DNA of 64,000 bases from Streptomyces sp. Root1304. Lineage in GTDB: Bacteria; Actinomycetota; Actinomycetes; Streptomycetales; Streptomycetaceae. Within the stretch, counting starts at the first letter, position 1, and every line of letters begins with the position of its first letter. This document shows, piece after piece, positions 15,821 to 26,610 of the stretch. The position numbers were made by a program, and so were the translations under genes. The DNA is taken from the NCBI RefSeq assembly GCF_001426405.1, contig NZ_LMEP01000028.1:208232-272231 (forward strand), in the 5' to 3' direction. The notes below the pieces were generated by a model, which saw nothing but the letters and a program-made list of their open reading frames with translations, did no database searches and was not told the origin of the DNA.

Positions 15821-16911
15821 GCCTGTTCGCCCGCGAGAGCGCCGAGGGCGGTCGTGCCGTCCGCCACGAGCCCGCCGCACTCCTGCGCACCGCCGAGGAC
15901 CTCGGGGACGCCGCCGCCCACTTCGCCGCCCCCGGCTCCACCGCCGTGGTCATGACCATGGGCGCCCTCCACGACGGCCACGCCACCCTCGTCCGGGCCG
16001 CACGCGCGCGCGTGGGGGAGAGGGGCTTCGTCGTCGTCACCGTCTTCGTCAACCCGCTCCAGTTCGGCGCCGGCGAGGACCTCGACCGCTACCCCCGCAC
16101 CCTCGACGCCGACCTCGCCCTCGCCCTCGACGCGGGTGCGAGCGCCGTCTTCGCGCCCTCCGTCGACGAGGTCTACCCCGGCGGGCAGCCGCAGGTACGG
16201 ATCACCGCCGGCCCCATGGGCGAGCGCCTCGAAGGCGCCTCCCGGCCCGGCCACTTCGACGGCATGCTGACCGTCGTCGCCAAGCTGCTCCACCTCACCC
16301 GGCCCGACCTGGCCTTCTTCGGCCAGAAGGACGCCCAGCAGCTGGCGCTCATCCGGCGCATGGCCCGCGACCTGAACTTCCCGGTCGAGATCGTCGGCGT
16401 GGAGACCGTCCGCGAGCCCGACGGCCTCGCGCTGTCCAGCCGCAACCGCTACCTGTCGGCCGAGGAGCGCCGTACCGCCCTCGCGCTGTCCGGGGCGCTG
16501 TTCGCCGCCGGCGACCGGCTCGCCGCGCAGGAGGCGCTCCGCGCGCGTGCCGACTCCCTGCCCGGCGCCCAGGGGCGGGCCGGGAACCGCGCCGAGGCGC
16601 TCTCCCGGCTCGGCGAGGCCCGTGCCGCCGCCGACGCCCACGCGGTCGCGCAGGCCGCCGAGGGCCGCGGAGCCGAGGCCGTAAGGGCCGCCGCCCGCAG
16701 CGTCCTCGACGAGGCCGCGAGGGCCGAGCCGCCGCTCACGCTCGACTACCTCGCGCTCGTCGACCCGGAGGACTTCACCGAGGTCGCCGACGACCACCAC
16801 GGGGAGGCGGTCCTCGCCGTCGCCGCGCGCGTCGGCACCACCCGGCTGATCGACAACATCCCCCTCCACCTCGGAGGCACCATGCCCACCACCCTCGGAG
16901 CGAACCCGTGA
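15817..16911 (+). CDS. panC: pantothenate synthetase
   Basis: This 364-aa enzyme condenses pantoate and beta-alanine with ATP. It shows the nucleotidyltransferase motif MGALHDGHATLV, the VFVNPLQFG block, the FGQKDAQQLALIRRM block and the SSRNRYLS motif. It is longer than usual. There is an extra ~35 residues before the core and an Ala-rich insertion (about residues 240-290) between SSRNRYLS and the terminal LTLDYLALVDPE segment. Translation is coupled on both sides (ATGA with the upstream gene, GTGA with nadB). Confidence 0.95.
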   Translation: MSLFARESAEGGRAVRHEPAALLRTAEDLGDAAAHFAAPGSTAVVMTMGALHDGHATLVRAARARVGERGFVVVTVFVNPLQFGAGEDLDRYPRTLDADLALALDAGASAVFAPSVDEVYPGGQPQVRITAGPMGERLEGASRPGHFDGMLTVVAKLLHLTRPDLAFFGQKDAQQLALIRRMARDLNFPVEIVGVETVREPDGLALSSRNRYLSAEERRTALALSGALFAAGDRLAAQEALRARADSLPGAQGRAGNRAEALSRLGEARAAADAHAVAQAAEGRGAEAVRAAARSVLDEAARAEPPLTLDYLALVDPEDFTEVADDHHGEAVLAVAARVGTTRLIDNIPLHLGGTMPTTLGANP

Positions 16912-18602
16912 CCGGAATACGGCTGCACGCCCCCGCGCCCGGCTGGGCCATCGACGCCGATGTCGTCGTGGTCGGCTCCGGAGTCGCCGGCCTCACCGCG
17001 GCCCTGCGCTGCACCGCGGCCGGGCTCCGCGCGGTCGTCGTCACCAAGGCCCGGCTCGACGACGGCTCCACCCGCTGGGCCCAGGGCGGCATCGCCGCCG
17101 CGCTCGGCGAGGGCGACACCCCCGGGCAGCACCTCGACGACACGCTCGTGGCCGGCGCCGGACTGTGCGACGAGCACGCCGTGCGGGCGCTCGTCACCGA
17201 AGGCCCCGACGCCGTCCGCCGGCTGATCGCGACCGGCGCCGACTTCGACAAGGACGCCGACGGCGGGATCGCGCTGACCCGGGAGGGCGGCCACCACCGC
17301 CGCCGGATCGCGCACGCCGGCGGCGACGCGACCGGCGCCGAGATCTCCCGCGCCCTGGTCGAGGCGATCCGGGACCGGGGTGTCCGCACCATCGAGCACG
17401 CCCTCGTCCTGGACCTCCTGACGGACGCCGAGGGCCGTACGGCGGGCGTGACCCTGCACGTCATGGGCGAGGGCCAGCACGACGGCGTCGGCGCCGTCCA
17501 CGCGCCCGCAGTGGTCCTCGCCACCGGCGGCATGGGCCAGGTCTTCTCCGCCACCACCAACCCGAAGGTCTCCACCGGCGACGGCGTCGCGCTCGCGCTC
17601 CGCGCCGGCGCGGAGGTCTCCGACCTGGAGTTCGTCCAGTTCCACCCCACGGTGCTCTTCCTCGGCGTCGGCTCCGAGGGCCAGCAGCCGCTGGTCTCCG
17701 AGGCGGTCCGCGGCGAGGGCGCCCACCTGGTCGACGCCGACGGGGTCCGCTTCATGCTGGGGCAGCACGAGCTGGCCGAGCTGGCGCCCCGGGACATCGT
17801 CGCCAAGGCGATCACCCGCCGGATGGCGGAGCAGGGCGCCGACAACATGTATCTCGACGCCCGCCACTTCGGCGCCGAGATGTGGGCGGAGCGCTTCCCG
17901 ACGATCCTCGCCGCCTGCCGCTCCCACGGCATCGACCCGGTGACCGAGCCGATCCCGGTCGCCCCCGCCGCGCACTACGCCTCCGGCGGCGTCCGCACGG
18001 ACCTGCGGGGCCGTACCACCGTCCCCGGCCTGTACGCGTGCGGGGAGGTCGCCTGCACCGGCGTCCACGGCGCCAACCGGCTCGCCTCGAACTCCCTCCT
18101 GGAGGGCCTGGTCTTCGCCGAGCGGATCGCCGAGGACGTCATCTCGGCCGCCCCGCGCGTGCCGGGCGCCCCGGTGGCGCACCCGTCCCCGGTGACCCTG
18201 CCGCTGCCCGTGGCCGATGCCCGGCCCCGTATCCAGCGGATCATGACGGCCGGCGCCGGGGTGCTGCGGTCCGAGACCGGACTGCGGGAGGCCGCCGAGG
18301 CCCTCGACGCGCTGCACGGCGACGCCCTCGCGGGCGGCACCGACGACACCAAGGCCGGCGAGCCGGGCGTCGACGCCTGGGAGACCACCAACCTGCTGTG
18401 CGTCGCCCGGGTGCTGGTCGCCGCCGCCCGCCGCCGCGAGGAGACCCGCGGCTGCCACTGGCGCGAGGACCACCCGGACCGCGACGACACCGACTGGCGC
18501 CGGCACCTCGTCGTACGCCTCACCCCGGAGCGGACCCTCGACGTCCGGACGACCGGCACGCATGACTTTCCCCCCACCTCCGATGCCCCAAGGGAGCCGT
18601 AA
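16908..18602 (+). CDS. nadB: L-aspartate oxidase
   Basis: This 564-aa flavoenzyme converts L-aspartate to iminoaspartate, the first step of de novo NAD synthesis. The FAD motif VVVVGSGVAGLTAAL is near residue 20, followed by TRWAQGGIAAAL, EFVQFHPT and ACTGVHGANRLASNSLLEGL. GTG 16908 overlaps the panC stop by GTGA. The partner quinolinate synthase NadA is not in the window. Confidence 0.95.
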   Translation: MTGIRLHAPAPGWAIDADVVVVGSGVAGLTAALRCTAAGLRAVVVTKARLDDGSTRWAQGGIAAALGEGDTPGQHLDDTLVAGAGLCDEHAVRALVTEGPDAVRRLIATGADFDKDADGGIALTREGGHHRRRIAHAGGDATGAEISRALVEAIRDRGVRTIEHALVLDLLTDAEGRTAGVTLHVMGEGQHDGVGAVHAPAVVLATGGMGQVFSATTNPKVSTGDGVALALRAGAEVSDLEFVQFHPTVLFLGVGSEGQQPLVSEAVRGEGAHLVDADGVRFMLGQHELAELAPRDIVAKAITRRMAEQGADNMYLDARHFGAEMWAERFPTILAACRSHGIDPVTEPIPVAPAAHYASGGVRTDLRGRTTVPGLYACGEVACTGVHGANRLASNSLLEGLVFAERIAEDVISAAPRVPGAPVAHPSPVTLPLPVADARPRIQRIMTAGAGVLRSETGLREAAEALDALHGDALAGGTDDTKAGEPGVDAWETTNLLCVARVLVAAARRREETRGCHWREDHPDRDDTDWRRHLVVRLTPERTLDVRTTGTHDFPPTSDAPREP

Positions 18603-19625
18603 GTGACCACGCCCGAGGAAGCCCGTCCGCAGCCCGTGGACGTCCCTCTCATCCAGATCCACACGGTTTCCTCCGACGAGGCGGCCGGCGGCTGCGGCGA
18701 CGGCTGCGGCTGCGGCGGTGCCGACGAGTTCGAGTGCGGGCTCGACCCGGCGCTCGCCGAACTGCTGGAGGCCGCCGGTCTCGACCCCGTCCAGGTCGAG
18801 GACGTGGCCCACCTGGCCATCGCCGAGGACCTCGACGGCGGCGTCGACGTGACGACCGTGGCGACCGTCCCCGAGGACGCCGTCGCCACCGCCGACTTCA
18901 CCGCCCGCGAGGCCGGTGTCGTGGCCGGTCTGCGGATCGCCGAGGCCGTCCTGTCGATCGTGTGCACGGCCGAGTTCGAGGTCGAGCGGCACGTCGAGGA
19001 CGGCGCGCGCGTCGAGGCCGGGCAGCTGCTCCTCAGCGTCACCGCCCGCACCCGTGACCTGCTGACCGGCGAGCGCAGCGCCCTCAACCTGCTGTGCCGC
19101 CTCTCCGGCATCGCCACCGCCACGCGCGCGTGGGCCGACGCCCTGGAGGGCACGAAGGCCAAGGTCCGCGACACCCGCAAGACGACCCCGGGCCTGCGCG
19201 CCCTGGAGAAGTACGCGGTCCGCTGCGGCGGCGGCGTCAACCACCGCATGTCGCTCTCCGACGCGGCCCTGGTGAAGGACAACCACGTGGTGGCGGCCGG
19301 CGGCGTGGCCGAGGCCTTCAAGGCCGTGCGCGAGCTGTTCCCCGAGCTGCCCGTCGAGGTCGAGGTCGACACGATGCCGCAGGTCCGCGAGGTCCTGGAG
19401 GCGGGCGCCGACCTGATCCTGCTGGACAACTTCACCCCGGCCGAGACCGAGGAGGCCGTCGCCCTGGTCGCGGGCCGCGCCGCCCTGGAGTCCTCGGGCC
19501 GGCTGACCCTGGAGAACGCGGCGGCGTACGCGGCGACCGGCGTGGACTACCTGGCCGTCGGCGGGCTCACCCACTCCTCCCCGATCCTCGACATCGGCCT
19601 CGACCTGCGCGAGGTGCGGGCCTGA
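18603..19625 (+). CDS. nadC: nicotinate-nucleotide pyrophosphorylase (quinolinate phosphoribosyltransferase)
   Basis: This 340-aa protein has the QPRTase core (AIAEDLDGGVDVTT, RKTTPGLRALEKYAVRCGGG, then LDNFTP and AVGGLTHSSP). An extra ~55 residues at the amino terminus contain Cys31, Cys35, Cys37 and Cys45 in a Gly-rich stretch (GGCGDGCGCGGADEFECG). GTG follows the nadB TAA directly. The Cys cluster is not needed by the family and could bind a metal. Confidence 0.94.
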   Translation: MTTPEEARPQPVDVPLIQIHTVSSDEAAGGCGDGCGCGGADEFECGLDPALAELLEAAGLDPVQVEDVAHLAIAEDLDGGVDVTTVATVPEDAVATADFTAREAGVVAGLRIAEAVLSIVCTAEFEVERHVEDGARVEAGQLLLSVTARTRDLLTGERSALNLLCRLSGIATATRAWADALEGTKAKVRDTRKTTPGLRALEKYAVRCGGGVNHRMSLSDAALVKDNHVVAAGGVAEAFKAVRELFPELPVEVEVDTMPQVREVLEAGADLILLDNFTPAETEEAVALVAGRAALESSGRLTLENAAAYAATGVDYLAVGGLTHSSPILDIGLDLREVRA

Positions 19626-20431
19626 TGCTGCTCACCATCGACGTCGGCAACACGCACACGGTCCTCGGCCTCTTCGACGGCGACGAGATCGTCGAGCACT
19701 GGCGGATCTCCACCGATCCGAGCCGCACCGCCGACGAGATGGCGGTCCTGCTCCAGGGCCTCATGGGCATGCACCCGCTGCTCGGCGTCGAGCTGAGCGA
19801 CGGCATCGAGGGGATCGCGATCTGCGCGACGGTCCCCTCGGTGCTGCACGAGCTGCGCGAGGTCACCCGGCGGTACTACGGGGACGTCCCGGCGGTCCTG
19901 GTCGAGCCGGGCGTCAAGACGGGCGTCCCGATCCTCACGGACAACCCCAAGGAGGTCGGCGCGGACCGCGTGATCAACGCGGTCGCGGCCGTCGAGCTCT
20001 ACGGCGGCCCGGCGATCGTCGTCGACTTCGGTACGGCGACGACGTACGACGCGATCACCACGCGCGGCGAGTACGCGGGCGGCGCCATCGCGCCGGGCAT
20101 CGAGATCTCGGTCGAGGCGCTCGGCGTGAAGGGGGCCATGCTCCGCAAGATCGAGCTGGCCAGGCCCCGCAGCGTGATCGGCAAGAACACGGTGGAGGCG
20201 ATGCAGTCGGGCATCGTCTACGGGTACGCGGGCCAGGTCGACGGCGTCGTCGCCCGGATGAAGCGGGAGCTGGTCGGCCCGGCCGGCGACCCCTCGGACG
20301 TGACGGTGATCGCGACCGGCGGCCTGGCGCCGATGGTCCTCGCCGACTCCCAGGAGATCGACGAGCACGAGCCCTGGCTGACCCTGATCGGCCTGCGCCT
20401 GGTCTACGAGCGGAACGTCTCCCGCATGTGA
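19625..20431 (+). CDS. coaX: type III pantothenate kinase
   Basis: This 268-aa ASKHA-fold kinase phosphorylates pantothenate. MLLTIDVGNTHTVLGLF is the phosphate-1 motif, VDFGTATTYD is the phosphate-2 region, and GGAIAPGIEIS with the catalytic Asp in GADRVINAV are typical. The start overlaps the nadC stop (TGATG). It is the last gene of the five-gene operon and is followed by a strong hairpin. Confidence 0.95.
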   Translation: MLLTIDVGNTHTVLGLFDGDEIVEHWRISTDPSRTADEMAVLLQGLMGMHPLLGVELSDGIEGIAICATVPSVLHELREVTRRYYGDVPAVLVEPGVKTGVPILTDNPKEVGADRVINAVAAVELYGGPAIVVDFGTATTYDAITTRGEYAGGAIAPGIEISVEALGVKGAMLRKIELARPRSVIGKNTVEAMQSGIVYGYAGQVDGVVARMKRELVGPAGDPSDVTVIATGGLAPMVLADSQEIDEHEPWLTLIGLRLVYERNVSRM

Positions 20432-20439
20432 CCCCCGCC

Positions 20440-20465
20440 GGGGCCGGCCGCCGCGGGCCGGCCCC
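20440..20465 (+). terminator. hairpin terminator after coaX
   Basis: GGGGCCGGCC (20440-20449) and GGCCGGCCCC (20456-20465) form a perfect 10-bp stem with a 6-nt loop, starting 9 nt after the coaX stop. Confidence 0.6.
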
Positions 20466-20563
20466 GGGGACCGCGCCGGACGCCCGCCGCGAAGCCGCCG
20501 CTCGTCGGCGCGCCGTAATGATCGCTAAGAGAAAATTGTCCGATTAGCGCGTATCGTCGGCCC

Positions 20564-21190
20564 ATGCCCACGCCATACGGATCCCGCGGCGGCATGGCGT
20601 TCAGCGCGGACGAGCTGCGTGTGCTCCGCCGTGCCCTCGCCGTCGCCCTCCACCCCGCCCCGCTCCAGGACGAGGACGTCCAGGACACCCTGCGCCTGGC
20701 CGAATCCGTGGACGAGGCCGTACGCGAGGCCGGCCGGCTGCGCGCCTTCCTCCTCGACGACCTGGCCCGCTACCGCGAGGCGCTTCCCGGGTCCCTGAGC
20801 GGCTATCTGGAGCTCCTCCAGGACGCCCTGGCCGCCGGGTACGACCCCGCCGCCGACGACCTCGCCGCGCTGCGCGCCCTGCGCCGCAACCCCGCGGCCG
20901 CCGCGCTCCTCGCCCGCTGCCAGATCCTCGCCGAGCGCTCGGTGCGCGCCCGCCTGGCCCGGGTCTCCCAGGCCACCGGTACGACCGCCGTCCGGAGCCC
21001 GCAGGGCGCCGTGGTCGCCGCGCCCCGCACCCGGCTGCTCGCCCTGCCCGGCGGCCGTGCGGCGGCGGACGACCCCAAGCCGACGCCCCCGGTGCCGGCC
21101 GAGCGTCCGGTGCCCAAGCCCTCCGAGGTCTTCCCGCCGCGCCGGAGGCCCGTACCGCCGCCCCCGCCCGAGGAACGGGTCGCCGGATAG
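20564..21190 (+). CDS. conserved hypothetical protein with Pro-rich tail
   Basis: This 208-aa protein has a helical first two thirds, beginning MPTPYGSRGGMAFSADELRV, with regularly spaced Leu and Arg. The tail is very Pro-rich (PPRRRPVPPPPPEER). The TATCGT box at 20552-20557 ends 6 nt before ATG, pointing to a leaderless mRNA. There is no membrane segment and I recognise no family. Confidence 0.7.
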   Translation: MPTPYGSRGGMAFSADELRVLRRALAVALHPAPLQDEDVQDTLRLAESVDEAVREAGRLRAFLLDDLARYREALPGSLSGYLELLQDALAAGYDPAADDLAALRALRRNPAAAALLARCQILAERSVRARLARVSQATGTTAVRSPQGAVVAAPRTRLLALPGGRAAADDPKPTPPVPAERPVPKPSEVFPPRRRPVPPPPPEERVAG

Positions 21191-21204
21191 CTAGGCTGGG
21201 CGCC

Positions 21205-21384
21205 ATGGACTACGTATCCGCGCTCGTGCCCCCCGTCGTGATGGCCGTGTTCTTCATCGCCCTGGTCACCGTGATCGTGAAGAGCCAGGGCGGCCCGAAC
21301 AAGGCCAAGGAGGACGCGGTCGTGGACGCCGCGCTCGCCCGCGCCGAGGCGACCCGCCAGGCGGACAGCACCCCCGCCGGCTGA
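21205..21384 (+). CDS. small single-span membrane protein
   Basis: This 59-aa ORF (starting MDYVSALVPPVVMAVFFIAL) has one transmembrane helix (about residues 7-26) and a charged carboxy tail rich in Lys, Glu and Ala. TAGGCT (21192-21197) ends 7 nt before the ATG, again a leaderless arrangement. An intrinsic terminator follows. Codon bias is typical of the genome. The function is unknown. Confidence 0.72.
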   Translation: MDYVSALVPPVVMAVFFIALVTVIVKSQGGPNKAKEDAVVDAALARAEATRQADSTPAG

Positions 21385-21410
21385 CAGCCGCACGAACGCC
21401 GCAGCACCCG

Positions 21411-21450
21411 GGACGTACGACCCTTCGTGGTCGTACGTCCTTTTTGTTGC
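21411..21450 (+). terminator. intrinsic terminator
   Basis: GGACGTACGAC (21411-21421) pairs perfectly with GTCGTACGTCC (21430-21440) over an 8-nt loop. TTTTTGTTG follows, which is a classic intrinsic terminator and unusual for this GC-rich DNA. Confidence 0.88.
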
Positions 21451-21490
21451 GTTTCCCTCCGTCAATCGACGCTTACTGGCGTTTTGCGCA

Positions 21491-21500
21491 CTAAAGTGAC
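21491..21500 (+). promoter_or_regulatory. -10/operator candidate for the BlaI-type gene
   Basis: TAAAGT (21492-21497) ends 6 nt before GTG 21504. It is embedded in CACT-AA-AGTG (21490-21499), whose 4-bp arms are inverted. A short ACT...AGT half-site design fits autorepression by a BlaI-type protein, but the match is short. Confidence 0.35.
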
Positions 21501-21503
21501 GCT

Positions 21504-21923
21504 GTGCCCCGTCCCCTGGGAGAGCTCGAAGACGCCGTGATGACGCGCGTCTGGCAATGGAACCGTCCGGTGACCGTCCGGGAAGTTCTGGAGGACCTTC
21601 AGCAGGAACGGTCCATCGCCTACACCACCGTCATGACCGTCATGGACAATCTCCATCAGAAGGGCTGGGTCCGCCGGGAAGTCGAAGGCCGCGCCTATCG
21701 ATATACGGCGGTCTCCACCAGGGCCGCCTACGCCGCCGCCCTGATGAACGAGGGATGGGCGCAGAGCGACAATCCGGCAGCCGCGCTCGTCGCCTTCTTC
21801 GGCATGATGTCGCAGGAACAGCGCGAGGCCCTCAACGACGCCATCCGGATCGTGCAGCGCGACACCCCGCTCCCCGCCCCGCCCGAGGAGGGCGCCGAGG
21901 GATCCGGGGCCCAGGAGCGATAG
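21504..21923 (+). CDS. BlaI/MecI/CopY-family repressor
   Basis: This 139-aa winged-helix protein has the family pattern LGELEDAVMTRVWQWNRPVT, RSIAYTTVMTVMDNLHQKG (recognition helix) and VRREVEGRAYRYTAV (wing). No BlaR-type sensor peptidase is adjacent, so its inducer pathway is unknown. GTG start with a probable leaderless mRNA. Confidence 0.88.
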   Translation: MPRPLGELEDAVMTRVWQWNRPVTVREVLEDLQQERSIAYTTVMTVMDNLHQKGWVRREVEGRAYRYTAVSTRAAYAAALMNEGWAQSDNPAAALVAFFGMMSQEQREALNDAIRIVQRDTPLPAPPEEGAEGSGAQER

Positions 21924-21932
21924 CGTCCCCCC

Positions 21933-22478
21933 ATGTCGCCGTCCGCTTCCCCGGCCGCTTCCCCGGCCTCCGCCAAAGCCGTCACCGTCCGCAGGGCCCG
22001 CACCGGAGACGTCGCCGCGGTCCGCCGCCTCGTCGACCCCTTCGTGAACCGCGGCATCCTGCTCGACAAGGCCACCGTCACCCTTTACGAGTCCATCCAG
22101 GAGTTCTGGGTGGCGGAACGGGACGAGGACGCCACCGTCGTCGGCTGCGGCGCTCTCCACGTCATGTGGGAAGACCTCGCCGAAGTGCGCACTCTCGCCG
22201 TCGATCCCGAGTTCAAGGGAGCCGGCGTCGGACATCAGGTGCTGGACAAGTTGTTGCACACCGCCCGATGGCTCGGTGTGCGGCGGGTATTCTGCCTCAC
22301 CTTCGAAGTCGACTTCTTCGCGAAGCACGGCTTCGTCGAGATCGGCGAGACCCCGGTCGACGGAGATGTCTACAGCGAGCTGCTGCGTTCCTATGACGAG
22401 GGAGTCGCCGAGTTCCTCGGTCTCGAACGAGTGAAGCCGAACACCTTGGGCAACAGCCGGATGCTTCTGCACCTGTGA
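21933..22478 (+). CDS. argA: short N-acetylglutamate synthase (GNAT amino-acid N-acetyltransferase)
   Basis: This 181-aa GNAT protein has the acetyl-CoA loop VRTLAVDPEFKGAGVGHQVL and the segment FCLTFEVDFFAKHGFVEIG. These match the stand-alone short NAGS proteins of actinobacteria (M. tuberculosis Rv2747 type) that start arginine synthesis by acetylating glutamate. The TAGCGT box (21921-21926) overlaps the upstream stop and ends 6 nt before ATG. The first ~15 residues are Ser/Ala/Pro filler. Confidence 0.82.
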   Translation: MSPSASPAASPASAKAVTVRRARTGDVAAVRRLVDPFVNRGILLDKATVTLYESIQEFWVAERDEDATVVGCGALHVMWEDLAEVRTLAVDPEFKGAGVGHQVLDKLLHTARWLGVRRVFCLTFEVDFFAKHGFVEIGETPVDGDVYSELLRSYDEGVAEFLGLERVKPNTLGNSRMLLHL

Positions 22479-22614
22479 CCCGTGCGGATCCCTATGTCCG
22501 AATCGCGCACGTTTCCCGCGTTGCCGGGCATCTGAACCTCTCCCAGGGGTTTGTGTTTTTCCGGGAAAAGCGGTTTCCTTTCCGCGTACTGCATTTTCGA
22601 TGAAAGGAAATCCG

Positions 22615-22950
22615 GTGGCACAGAAGGTTCAGGTCCTTCTTGTCGACGACCTCGACGGCGTCGAGGCGGACGAGACCGTGACGTTCGCGCTGGACGGCAA
22701 GACCTACGAGATCGACCTCACCACCGCCAACGCGGAAAAGCTCCGTGGTCTGCTCGAGCCGTACACCACGAGCGGCCGTCGTACCGGTGGCCGCACCGCC
22801 GGCGCGCGTGGCAAGGGCCGCGCCGTGGCGACGGGCAGCCAGGACACCGCGAAGATCCGCGCGTGGGCCAAGGAGAACGGCTACGACGTGAACGACCGCG
22901 GTCGCGTGCCGGCCACCGTCAAGGCGGCCTACGAGGACGCGAACCGCTGA
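22615..22950 (+). CDS. lsr2: Lsr2 nucleoid-associated protein (xenogeneic silencer)
   Basis: This 111-aa Lsr2 starts at GTG 22615 (MAQKVQVLLVDDLDG), which has a GAAAGGAAA ribosome-binding site 3-4 nt upstream. The ATG at 22600 lies before that site. The amino-terminal dimerisation domain, a Gly/Arg linker (GRRTGGRTAGARGKG) and a carboxy-terminal DNA-binding domain with the AT-hook-like RGR in NDRGRVPATV are all present. The upstream 22500-22614 stretch is locally AT-rich, as expected if the protein binds its own promoter. Confidence 0.95.
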   Translation: MAQKVQVLLVDDLDGVEADETVTFALDGKTYEIDLTTANAEKLRGLLEPYTTSGRRTGGRTAGARGKGRAVATGSQDTAKIRAWAKENGYDVNDRGRVPATVKAAYEDANR

Positions 22951-23519
22951 GGCGACAGCTGCTGAGCCGCCGGCCCCCGGGTCCGCGCACTCAGCAGCCG
23001 CGCCCGGTGGCACTCCGCGGCCGCCGCGGCCACCAGACGCACCAGGCACGGGGCATCCGCACCGCTCCAGGGCGCGGACCGCAGGGCCGGCAGCGAGGAC
23101 TCGACCTCGCGGCCCGGCGCCGGGGCCCGCAGCCACACGGAGGCACCCGGCGCGCCGGATCCGCCCCGCCCCGGGGGAAGGGGCGCGGTCATCCGGCCGT
23201 CGGCCCCCATGGCCGTGAGGTCCAGCGCGATGCCGCCCCACTCCAGCCAGTCGAGCAGCCCCGGCAGCTCCTCGGCCGTCCCGGCGGCCACGAGCAGCCG
23301 CATCCGGCGCCCCAGCAGGGCCACCGGACCCGTCGCCGGGCCCGTCCGGCGCAGCACGCCCCGGCCGGCCTCGGCGGGCAGTTCGAGGACGTCGAAGCGC
23401 AGCCCCGTGACCAGCTGCACCGGCGGACCGGCCACCGTCGCCCAGCCGAGCTCCTGCTCGTACCACCGCGCCAGACCGCCGTCGTGCGGCGTACGGGGAA
23501 GCGGGACGGTGAGGGCCAT
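22929..23519 (-). CDS. SCO3374-like conserved protein
   Basis: This 196-aa protein lies between lsr2 and clpC, the position occupied by SCO3374 in S. coelicolor. The start MALTVPLPRTPHDGGLARWYEQELGW resembles the amino-terminal part of bifunctional primase/polymerase-like proteins of actinomycetes, but no catalytic motif is obvious. Conserved-looking blocks are LRFDVLELPAEAG and GRRMRLLVAAG. It overlaps the last 22 bp of lsr2 on the opposite strand. Function unknown. Confidence 0.72.
   Translation of the reverse strand: MALTVPLPRTPHDGGLARWYEQELGWATVAGPPVQLVTGLRFDVLELPAEAGRGVLRRTGPATGPVALLGRRMRLLVAAGTAEELPGLLDWLEWGGIALDLTAMGADGRMTAPLPPGRGGSGAPGASVWLRAPAPGREVESSLPALRSAPWSGADAPCLVRLVAAAAAECHRARLLSARTRGPAAQQLSPQRFASS
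22958..22998 (+). terminator. possible lsr2 terminator inside the convergent gene
   Basis: GCTGCTGAG (22958-22966) pairs with CTCAGCAGC (22990-22998). The 9-bp stem begins 7 nt after the lsr2 stop and lies within the 3' codons of the opposite gene. There is no T-tract. Confidence 0.4.
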
Positions 23520-23648
23520 GCCCGGGGAACTCCCGCGGGGGCGGGTTGGTTACGCCCCGAGGCGACCTCTCTGGTGACCGCGCGTCCCCGGCCGGACGCG
23601 CACGGTGTCCGTGATGGGGCGTACGCGTGCATTCGGCAGCGCAAGGGT

Positions 23649-23662
23649 GTTCGCTGGTAGCG
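23649..23662 (+). promoter_or_regulatory. ClgR-like box 1
   Basis: GTTCGCTGGTAGCG matches the GTTCGC-N5-GCG core reported for ClgR, the activator of Clp protease genes in Streptomyces and corynebacteria. It lies 332 bp upstream of the clpC start codon. Confidence 0.6.
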
Positions 23663-23754
23663 GAGGGAACCGGGGTGCGCCGCATGGAGTGTCAGTCCTT
23701 ACGGGTAAGACATTCCTAGTGGAGAGGGGCGACTCGCGGGCTTCGGCGTCTCAC

Positions 23755-23768
23755 GTTCGCCATCGGCG
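23755..23768 (+). promoter_or_regulatory. ClgR-like box 2
   Basis: GTTCGCCATCGGCG is a second match with identical spacing, 106 bp downstream of box 1, about ten helical turns. That places both boxes on the same DNA face. Confidence 0.6.
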
Positions 23769-23993
23769 TACTGATGACGCGGCTAACTACTTGGCCTGCG
23801 GGAACATCGTCTCGCACCATCGGGTTGGAGCATTTGTCGGCTGTTCGGCAGCAGGTCTCCCCGCGGAAGAGGGGGTGATCCGGACGGATGTCGGCAGTTG
23901 GAATGAGCGGTCCCCGCTTGCGGGACTAAGCTGCGGAAGGACAGGGAGGGGATCGACCCCTAACTGACTGACCGCTCTGAGGAGCGATTAACG

Positions 23994-26516
<2,523 letters not shown>

Positions 26517-26541
26517 CGCACGCGCTGAACCCGTAGCGCTG

Positions 26542-26587
26542 AAGGGGCGGCCCCGGAACCCGATGGTTCCGGGGCCGCCCCTTTTCC
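26542..26587 (+). terminator. strong intrinsic terminator after clpC
   Basis: A perfect 19-bp stem (26542-26560 with 26565-26583) has a CGAT loop and ends in CCCCTTTTCCC. It also separates clpC from the convergent NACHT operon. Confidence 0.88.
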
Positions 26588-26610
26588 CGTCCGCGCGGCG
26601 CCCCCGCCGT

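Larger units (their letters stand above)
23520..23993 (+). promoter_or_regulatory. 474-bp clpC upstream region
   Basis: This non-coding stretch holds two GTTCGC-N5-GCG boxes (23649-23662 and 23755-23768), listed separately. It also has an inverted repeat GTCCC...GGGAC near 23911-23927 and a TAAGCT hexamer near 23927. GGAGCGA, just before ATG 23994, is the ribosome-binding site. A GGGAAC-N18-GTG arrangement (23665-23691) vaguely recalls a SigR promoter. Confidence 0.6.

Noticed and set aside
23665..23691. SigR-like promoter (GGGAAC-N18-GTG) before clpC
   Set aside because: The -10 is GTG rather than GTT and the -35 is not GGAAT. A single weak match in a 474-bp region is not enough.
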